Source: Curtobacterium sp. MCLR17_032
GTDB lineage: Bacteria; Actinomycetota; Actinomycetes; Actinomycetales; Microbacteriaceae
Assembly: GCF_003234795.2 (NCBI RefSeq)
Contig: NZ_CP126268.1
Span: 2,418,001 to 2,482,000 of the forward strand
Direction of reading: 5' to 3'
Length of the DNA: 64,000 nt
Shown: piece after piece, positions 58,292 to 64,000 of the stretch
How the letters are laid out: each line of letters starts with the position of its first letter
How positions within the stretch are numbered: position 1 is the stretch's first letter
Notes under the pieces: model-generated
What the model was told of the DNA's origin: nothing
The model's input: only the letters and a program-made list of their open reading frames with translations
Databases searched by the model: none
Translations under genes and position numbers: made by a program

Positions 58292-60346
58292 CTACCGGCG
58301 TCGACGCAGCGTCGAGAAGACGCCGCGCACGACCTCCTTCGCGATCGACCGTCCGAGCGAGCTGCCCAGCGCACCGCCGAGCAGGTCGCTCAGCGGATCG
58401 CCGCTCGCCCGCGAGGTCGAGGACGAGGACGAGGACCGATGGGACCGACCGGACCGTGACGACGACCGCGACCGCCGTTCCGCTGCAGCACGGTCGGCGC
58501 GCTCGATGTCCCGCTGCGCCTTCTCGTACTCCGCCTGCGCCGCCGCCCGCTCCTTCGCCTCGCGCTTCGCGTCGGCAGCCGCCCGGCGGGACGCCTCGAC
58601 CCGGGCCTTCGCGTCCGCACGTTCGGCATCGGCTGCGGCGTCTGCAGCGGCCTCGGCCGCGTCGTCGGCCGCTGCCTGGGCTGCGGCCGCCTCGAGTCGG
58701 CGGGCGAGCATCTCGTGCGCCGAGTCCGGGTCGACGCGGGTGCCGTAGGTCGCCAGCAGCGGTGAGGCGTCGACGCGCGCCTGCATCACGTCCGCCGGCA
58801 TCGGGTCCATCGAGCCGCGCGGTGCCCGGAGCCGGGTCCACGCGACCGGGGTCGGTGCGCCGCGTTCGTCCATCACGGTGACGATCGCTTCACCGGTCGC
58901 CAGGGAGGTCAGCACCTGCGCCAGGTCGTAGTCGCTCGTCGGGTACGTCGACACCGCAGCACGGAGGGCCTTGGCGTCGTCGGGGGTGTGCGCGCGGAGC
59001 TGGTGCTGGATGCGCGACCCGAGCTGCGCCAGGACCTCGCTCGGCAGGTCCTCGGGGCTCTGGGTGACGAAGACGATGCCGACGCCCTTCGACCGGATCA
59101 GCCGGACCGTGCGGACGATCTGGTCGCGGAAGTCCTTCGAGGCGCCGTCGAACAGCAGGTGCGCCTCGTCGAAGAAGAACACGAGTTCCGGACGGTCGCG
59201 GTCCCCCACCTCGGGCAGCTCGTTGAACAGGTCGGCGAGCAGCCACATCAGGAAGGTCGAGAAGACCTGCGGCCGGTCCTGCACGCCCGGCACCTCGAGC
59301 AGGCTGACGATCCCCGGGCCGTCGGCGGCCGTCCGGAGGAACAGCCGGGTGTCGATCTCCGGCTCGCCGAAGAACTGGTCGGCACCGGCGTCGGCGAACG
59401 TGATGAGTTCGCGGAGGATGACGCCCGCGGTCTGCTTCGACAGCCCGCCGAGCTCCGCCAGCTCCGCCTTGCCCTCGGGGCTGGTCAGGAAGGTCAGGAC
59501 GCTCCGCAGGTCGGTGAGGTCCACGAGCGGCAGCCCGGCGCGTTCGGCGTGGTGGAACACCAGGCCCAGGGACGACTCCTGCGTGTGGTTCAGCCCGAGG
59601 ACCTTGGCGAGCAGCAGCGGGCCGAACCCGGACACCGTTGCCCGGATCGGCACGCCGGTCCCCTGCCCGCCCAGGGAGTACAGCTCCACCGGCACCGCGG
59701 CGGGCGACCAGTCCTGGCCGATCCCCGTCGTCCGGTCGAGCAGGCGGTCACTCGGTGTACCGGGCAACCCGAGGCCGGACAGGTCGCCCTTCACGTCGGC
59801 CGCGAAGACCGGCACCCCGGCGGCGGCGATCTGTTCAGCGAGCAGCTGCAGGGTGCGGGTCTTGCCGGTGCCCGTCGCGCCGGCCACCAGGCCGTGCCGG
59901 TTGAGCATGCCGAGCGGGATGCGGATCTGCACGTCGGGGAGCGCGTCGCCGTTCACCAGCGCGCCGAGTTCGAGCACGCTGCCCGTGACCTGGTACCCCT
60001 GCCGGACCAGGGCGACCGCGTCGGCGTCGAGCGGAGCCGCGGACGCGGGAGCGGGCGGCGCTGCGGACGCGGGAGCGGGCGGAGCCGCCGCAGCGGGAGC
60101 GAGCGGAGCCGCCGTGTCGGTCGACTCGGACGCCGGCGCGACCGCCTGCACGTCCGCCGGCTGCGCACCGGACGTGACCGGAGCCTCCGCACCCGACGCG
60201 ACCGGAGCCTCCGCCCCGGCTCGCACCGCGGCCGCGAGCTCGTCCGCCCGTCGCGCCGCGTCCTCTGCCAGCCGCACCGCTTCGTCCGCTGCGGCCCGCG
60301 CAGCCGCCGCCGCTGCCCGTGCCTGCTCCACCGCGTCGTCGTCCAT
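58292..60346 (-). CDS. HerA/DUF853-type ATPase
   Basis: FtsK/HerA-superfamily ATPase of 684 residues. The core begins near residue 120 (LDADAVALVRQGYQVTGSVL). Walker A is VAGATGTGKTRTLQLLAEQ near residue 155, and Walker B is PELVFFFDEAHLLFDGASKD. TQSPEDLPSEVLAQLGSRIQ and MDERGAPTPVAWTRLRAPRG are typical of the DUF853/YjgR group. The function in vivo is unresolved. Both ends are extended: about 115 alanine-rich residues at the N-terminus with AAPPAPAS repeats, and an Ala/Glu/Arg coiled coil near residues 545-640 before a Ser/Arg-rich segment. Confidence 0.88.
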   Translation of the reverse strand: MDDDAVEQARAAAAAARAAADEAVRLAEDAARRADELAAAVRAGAEAPVASGAEAPVTSGAQPADVQAVAPASESTDTAAPLAPAAAAPPAPASAAPPAPASAAPLDADAVALVRQGYQVTGSVLELGALVNGDALPDVQIRIPLGMLNRHGLVAGATGTGKTRTLQLLAEQIAAAGVPVFAADVKGDLSGLGLPGTPSDRLLDRTTGIGQDWSPAAVPVELYSLGGQGTGVPIRATVSGFGPLLLAKVLGLNHTQESSLGLVFHHAERAGLPLVDLTDLRSVLTFLTSPEGKAELAELGGLSKQTAGVILRELITFADAGADQFFGEPEIDTRLFLRTAADGPGIVSLLEVPGVQDRPQVFSTFLMWLLADLFNELPEVGDRDRPELVFFFDEAHLLFDGASKDFRDQIVRTVRLIRSKGVGIVFVTQSPEDLPSEVLAQLGSRIQHQLRAHTPDDAKALRAAVSTYPTSDYDLAQVLTSLATGEAIVTVMDERGAPTPVAWTRLRAPRGSMDPMPADVMQARVDASPLLATYGTRVDPDSAHEMLARRLEAAAAQAAADDAAEAAADAAADAERADAKARVEASRRAAADAKREAKERAAAQAEYEKAQRDIERADRAAAERRSRSSSRSGRSHRSSSSSSTSRASGDPLSDLLGGALGSSLGRSIAKEVVRGVFSTLRRRR

Positions 60347-60412
60347 GCGGCACAGCCTAGGGACGCACCGGTCCCGCCGTCCGGCCGGTCGGCAGACCTG
60401 TGGAGAACCCGG

Positions 60413-61669
60413 TCAGTGCGTCAGCGCCGGGACGGTCCGGGGCCGCACGACGACCCACAGGACCAGGATCGCGACGGCTGCCGTGCAGCCCATCACGAGC
60501 GCCATCGGGGTGGCGGTCGAGATGCCGAGCAGTCCGACGACCGGTGAGATGAGTCCGGCGACGCCGAAGTTCAGGGCTCCGAGGAGCGAGGCGGCGGTAC
60601 CGGCCTCCTTGCCGTGCGAGGCGAGTCCGATCACCTGCACGAGCGGGAACGAGAACCCGCAGGCGGCGATGTAGAACCACAGCGGGATGAGCACGCCGAC
60701 CAGCCCGGCACCGAGCTGGTCGAGGACCACGATCGCCAGGGCGGCGAGGAACAGGGTCGCCGTCGAGCCGACCAGGATCCACTGCGGACCGACCCGCTGC
60801 GCCAGCCGCGACGAGATCTGCACTCCGAGGACCACACCGACGGAGTTCACCGCGAAGAGCAACCCGTACTGCTGGGGATCGAGCCCGAACACGCCCTGGA
60901 ACAGGAACGGCGAGGCGCTGAGGTACGAGAACAAGCCGCTGAAGACCATCGCGCCGATCAGGGCGACGCCGACGAAGATCCGGTCCGAGAACAGCGCCTT
61001 GTACCGCTGCCCGATGGTGGAGTGACCGGACTCCTGGCGTCGCTCCTTCGGGAGGGTCTCGACGATGAGCAGGATCGACGCGATCACGACGGCGGTTCCG
61101 TAGCAGGCGAGGAACACGAAGATCCCGCGCCACGAGACGAACCGCAGCATCTGCGACCCGATCAGCGGCGCGAGGATCGGCGCCAGGCCGTTCACCATCG
61201 CCAGACGCGACAGCATCCGGACGAGGGGCTTGCCGCCGAACAGGTCACGGACGGTCGCCATCGCGACCACACCACCGGCCGCGGCGCCCATGCCCTGCAG
61301 CACGCGGAACACGGCCAGCACCTCGACGTTCGGCGCGAGGGCGGCGCAGATCGACGCCACGACGTGCACGCTGGTCGCGATGATGAGGGGCAGTCGGCGT
61401 CCGACCTTGTCGCTCCACGGTCCGACCAGTAGCTGGCCGATCGCGAAGCCGATGGTGGTCGCCGTCAGGGTGAGCTGGACGGCGCCCTCGGAGATGCCGA
61501 GGTCGCGCTCGAGCGACGGGAACGCCGGCAGGTACAGGTCGATGGTGAACGGCCCGAGCGCCGTGAGCGCTCCGAGCACGAAGACGTAGACCAGACGCTG
61601 ACCACGGGTCAGGGAGTCGCCGGGGTGCAGGATGGTCTTGTGGGGACCGGTGGTCGCGGGCGCGGACAC
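60413..61669 (-). CDS. Bcr/CflA-type MFS drug transporter
   Basis: Multidrug exporter of 418 residues with about 12 helices. GPFTIDLYLPAFPSLERDLG in helix 1, GPWSDKVGRRLPLI after helix 2 and FRVLQGMGAAAGGVVAMATV in helix 4 are characteristic of the Bcr/CflA drug-resistance group. The GTG at 61669 is preferred because GGAGG lies about eight bases upstream; an ATG at 61738 would overlap the promoter described here. Divergent from a TetR regulator, which is the usual arrangement for a repressor-controlled efflux pump. Confidence 0.9.
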   Translation of the reverse strand: MSAPATTGPHKTILHPGDSLTRGQRLVYVFVLGALTALGPFTIDLYLPAFPSLERDLGISEGAVQLTLTATTIGFAIGQLLVGPWSDKVGRRLPLIIATSVHVVASICAALAPNVEVLAVFRVLQGMGAAAGGVVAMATVRDLFGGKPLVRMLSRLAMVNGLAPILAPLIGSQMLRFVSWRGIFVFLACYGTAVVIASILLIVETLPKERRQESGHSTIGQRYKALFSDRIFVGVALIGAMVFSGLFSYLSASPFLFQGVFGLDPQQYGLLFAVNSVGVVLGVQISSRLAQRVGPQWILVGSTATLFLAALAIVVLDQLGAGLVGVLIPLWFYIAACGFSFPLVQVIGLASHGKEAGTAASLLGALNFGVAGLISPVVGLLGISTATPMALVMGCTAAVAILVLWVVVRPRTVPALTH

Positions 61670-61712
61670 GAGGGGATCCTCCGAAGGGGACGAGAGAGTG
61701 GGATCGGCCGCT

Positions 61713-61724
61713 CGAATCGATTCG
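61713..61724. promoter_or_regulatory. Candidate TetR operator
   Basis: CGAATCGATTCG is a perfect 12-bp palindrome just downstream of the expected transcription start of the MFS gene, in the divergent gap shared with a TetR gene. Binding here would block transcription. Inference from symmetry and position. Confidence 0.45.
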
Positions 61725-61736
61725 GTCCGTTCCACC

Positions 61737-61766
61737 ATGGTACGGGTTGCCCCGGACGGGCGACAA
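61737..61766 (-). promoter_or_regulatory. Putative promoter of the MFS drug transporter
   Basis: Leftward TTGTCG (61766-61761) and TACCAT (61742-61737) are spaced by 18 bp, about 70 bp before the GTG at 61669. The rest of the 294-bp divergent region (61767-61963) contains a single half of the GACGGGAGGC arm (at 61838-61849) without its partner, and no clear TetR-gene promoter. Confidence 0.45.
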
Positions 61767-61963
61767 CCGTCGGACGGGACGGTCCGCGCTCCACGGCTCG
61801 ATCGCGCCCCGCCCGGTCGCCGCTTCCGCCGGGGCACGGACGGGAGGCCCGCCAACCGTCCTCGATGCCGGTGCGGCGGACGTGTGGCCGGGCCGGACGG
61901 TGCGGTACGGTCGGACTCCTGACCCGCGCTCGTCGCGGGACCGATCGAGATGGGAGGAGCGTC

Positions 61964-62545
61964 ATGGTCGACGCTCGGATCCTGCACACGACGGCCGCAC
62001 TCCGCGAAGCCGTCCTGCGCCTCGCCGCCGATCGTCCGGTCTCCGAGATCACGGTCGCGGACGTCACCCGTGCCGCCGGCATCAACCGCGCGACGTTCTA
62101 CTCGCACGCGGTCTCCCCCGGCTCGTTGCTGGCGGACGTCCTGACGCCCGAACTCGACCGGATCCGTGCGGACGACGCCGAGGCCCGCCGCGTGGCCGTC
62201 GAGCGGGGTGCTGGCCCGGACGACCTCGCCGCCATCACCCGGCGGGGCATCAACGCCGTCGTCGACCACGTCACCGCACACCGCGAGATCTACGCGCTCG
62301 CCCTGCCCGACCCGGCGGACGCGTCGCTGCACCGCCTGCTCGTCGACCACTTCACGGTGTCGAGCACGATGCACATCCAGGAGCTCGACCCCGCCGTGAA
62401 GCCGGAGCTCATCGACGAGGTCGCGGCGGGCTTCGTGGCCCAGGGCTTCGTCGGCGCGATCGAGGCCTGGCTCGGTGGCCCCCGCCGGTCCCGCAAGGCC
62501 CTGGTCGAGACGATCACCCGGTCGTTCCCGGCCTGGTGGAGCTGA
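61964..62545 (+). CDS. TetR/AcrR family regulator, divergent from MFS transporter
   Basis: Repressor of 193 residues starting at ATG 61964 behind GGGAGGAG (MVDARILHTTAALREAVLRL). The helix-turn-helix is PVSEITVADVTRAAGINRAT then FYSHAVSPGSLLADVL, the typical TetR DNA-binding unit. The C-terminal half is helical and probably binds the drug or metabolite exported by the neighbouring MFS protein. The end is 18 bp from the convergent lipoprotein gene. Confidence 0.9.
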   Translation: MVDARILHTTAALREAVLRLAADRPVSEITVADVTRAAGINRATFYSHAVSPGSLLADVLTPELDRIRADDAEARRVAVERGAGPDDLAAITRRGINAVVDHVTAHREIYALALPDPADASLHRLLVDHFTVSSTMHIQELDPAVKPELIDEVAAGFVAQGFVGAIEAWLGGPRRSRKALVETITRSFPAWWS

Positions 62546-62563
62546 CCAGCCCCTCCGAACCTG

Positions 62564-63139
62564 CTACTGCTTCGTCGGCTCCTCGCCGCGCTGCAGCGAC
62601 GACACCGTGTCGACCGCCCGGCTGACCAGCGCCGCGTCCGAGTCGCCGCCGTCGACGCGGTAGTCCGACGACAGTCCGTCGTTCCCGCCCCCGGAGGACG
62701 GCAGCGCGCCATCGAGCGCGACCACCACGACCCCGGCGTCGTGCGCGGTGCGGAGCTCGGTGCGGAGCGCCGACGCATCCGCCGCACGGACGAGCAGGGC
62801 CTTCGCACCGGTCCGGACCAGGTCGCGGACCGCCGCACGCTGCCGTGCGGGCTGGTCGCCGGTGGCGACGCGGATGTCCGGGCGGAACCCGGCCTCGGTC
62901 AGCTCCTCGCGGAACCGGGTGGCCAGGGAGCGGCCGTCGCCCGAGTCGCTCGGGGTCCCAGCGTCCTCGGTCAGCACGACACCGATCACCGCGTTGTCGG
63001 CGAAGCCGCCGTCGGAACTCGTCAGGTCGGTGCTCCGGACCGGGGTGGGTGCGGCCGTGGTGGTGCCCGTGCAGCCGGCGAGCACGACCGTCGCCGCCGC
63101 GAGGGCGGCGGTCAGGACGGCGACTGCGGTGCGGCGCAC
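62564..63139 (-). CDS. Short substrate-binding-like lipoprotein
   Basis: Lipoprotein of 191 residues from GTG 63139, behind GAGGAGGAAC (MRRTAVAVLTAALAAATVVL). The lipobox is VVLAGC at about residues 19-24. The mature part resembles the first lobe of periplasmic sugar-binding/LacI-type proteins: VIGVVLTEDAGT, RFREELTEAGF, VRDLVRTGAKALLVRAADA and AGVVVVALDGALP. A full binding protein has about 300 residues and two lobes; the second lobe is missing. No permease or ATPase genes are adjacent, so its role is unclear. Confidence 0.75.
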   Translation of the reverse strand: MRRTAVAVLTAALAAATVVLAGCTGTTTAAPTPVRSTDLTSSDGGFADNAVIGVVLTEDAGTPSDSGDGRSLATRFREELTEAGFRPDIRVATGDQPARQRAAVRDLVRTGAKALLVRAADASALRTELRTAHDAGVVVVALDGALPSSGGGNDGLSSDYRVDGGDSDAALVSRAVDTVSSLQRGEEPTKQ

Positions 63140-63168
63140 GGTTCCTCCTCGTTCCGGGGTCTGCCAGG

Positions 63169-64000
63169 CTACCCGTCCGACACCGGCGGGGGCGGGACCG
63201 CTCCGAGTCGGCGGACGGCGACGAGCCCCACGAGGGCGATCAGCGTCATCGCCACGAACACCAGCGTGAAGGCGACCGGCTCCTCCCGACCGCCCGCGGC
63301 CGTGAACAGCAGCCCGGCCACCGCGAGGCCGACGACGCTGCCCGAGGCGTCCGCGATCGTCAGGGCGGAACTCGCGAAGCCGTCGTCGCCCTCGCGCGAG
63401 AACCGGAGCGTCAACATCGACGTCCGCGGGTAGGCGACGCCCATCCCCGCGCCGCCGACGAACCACCCGGCGACGAGCACCCAGGCGGGCAGGCCGACGA
63501 AGGCCACCGCGAGTGCCGACAGCAGGCTCACCAGGACCAGCCCGAGCCCCACGGCGAACGCCCGGGCCGCGGGCAACCGGTCCTCGCCGAGCCGGCCGTG
63601 CGCCCAGCTCGCCGACGCCCAGCTCAGTGCCGCGACCGTCAGGGCGAGCCCGGCGGCCGAGGCGCTCAGCCCGTGCTGGGCCTGCAGCAGGAACGGCACG
63701 TACGCCTCGCTGCCGAAGAACCCCGCGGCCAGGACGCCGCGGAGCAGCACCACCGACGGCAGGCCCGGCCCCCCGGTGAAGGTCCGTCGCGGCAGCAGCG
63801 GGCGGAGTGCCGCCCAGGCCCCGACGAGCCCGACGACGACCGAGGCGACCCGGACCGGCACGGGCAGGTCCGGGGCGAGGTTGAGCAGGAGCACCGCTGC
63901 GGCGGCGCCGACCGACCACCCGATGCGGCTGCCCTGCCAGGGCGGGCGTGCCTCCAGGGCGGGTGCGTGCAGACGGCGGAGCGTGGGGACCAGGCACGCG
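63169..64000 (-). CDS. MFS transporter, 5' part beyond window edge
   Basis: C-terminal 277 residues of a major facilitator protein; the frame is open through the right edge, so the start is not seen. Eight or so hydrophobic helices are visible, including FFGSEAYVPFLLQAQHGLSA and GWFVGGAGMGVAYPRTSMLT, a pattern found in DHA2-like drug transporters. It ends 30 bp beyond the start of the lipoprotein gene, on the same strand. Substrate unknown. Confidence 0.85.
   Translation of the reverse strand, partial: ACLVPTLRRLHAPALEARPPWQGSRIGWSVGAAAAVLLLNLAPDLPVPVRVASVVVGLVGAWAALRPLLPRRTFTGGPGLPSVVLLRGVLAAGFFGSEAYVPFLLQAQHGLSASAAGLALTVAALSWASASWAHGRLGEDRLPAARAFAVGLGLVLVSLLSALAVAFVGLPAWVLVAGWFVGGAGMGVAYPRTSMLTLRFSREGDDGFASSALTIADASGSVVGLAVAGLLFTAAGGREEPVAFTLVFVAMTLIALVGLVAVRRLGAVPPPPVSDG

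Overview
The window is high-GC, densely packed actinobacterial chromosome. Gene content (mannitol-type PTS, actinobacterial topoisomerase I without zinc fingers, 6C RNA, LAxTG wall-anchored protein, PASTA-type class A PBP, TCGAAC-N4-GTTCGA SOS box) suggests the family Microbacteriaceae, and a Curtobacterium-like organism is my best guess. That guess is inference from style and content; no 16S gene is present. The order holB, topA, Tad locus, 6C RNA, acs, small DUF4177-like gene plus RidA, PASTA PBP, phosphoesterase, then asd-lysC, recR and dnaX matches, from memory, the order of the homologues in the Mycobacterium tuberculosis Rv3644c to Rv3721c interval. About half of the window is therefore conserved actinobacterial backbone.

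Layout. 1-5.3 kb: a compact PTS divergon (mtlF, mtlA, ptsI leftward; DeoR regulator and ptsH rightward), a complete phosphorelay for mannitol-type sugars. 5.3-13.2 kb: xthA, trpS, a GNAT gene, ribD-ribA, an MHS-family symporter and an ABC exporter. 13.2-20 kb: gabD (broken by a one-base deletion) coupled to pncA, a PBP4-type carboxypeptidase, a Gfo/Idh/MocA oxidoreductase and a divergent GH13 glucosidase. 20.1-25.7 kb: tRNA-Thr, a TetR gene and the holB-tmk-topA replication cluster. 25.8-29.2 kb: a reduced Tad/Flp pilus locus with the 6C small RNA upstream. 29.9-36.2 kb: acs, RidA and its small partner, a bifunctional PBP and a phosphoesterase. 36.2-37.3 kb: tRNA-Pro in gene-free DNA carrying a three-unit hairpin array. 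37.3-43.7 kb: a flavin monooxygenase, then a two-component operon ending in tdk, then an SOS-box-controlled radical SAM gene. 43.7-52.8 kb: mqo, a wall-anchored protein, asd-lysC, recR-dnaX and the SRP RNA. 52.9-64 kb: an NAD(P)-binding protein, pta-ackA, tRNA-Ser, a PH-like membrane protein, a HerA-like ATPase, an MFS drug transporter with a divergent TetR regulator, a short lipoprotein and a second MFS gene cut by the window edge.

Most genes are ordinary housekeeping genes. The unusual content is in small RNAs and repeats: a 6C RNA; an SRP RNA whose 3' strand and T-rich tail are repeated in tandem with a 66-bp period; three roughly 130-bp units holding hairpins with compensatory base changes; short tandem repeats placed on start or stop codons of tadE, ribA and tdk; and a family of near-perfect terminator palindromes sharing the arm GACGGACGGGAGGC. 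There is no phage, transposase, CRISPR array or obvious defence system in the window.
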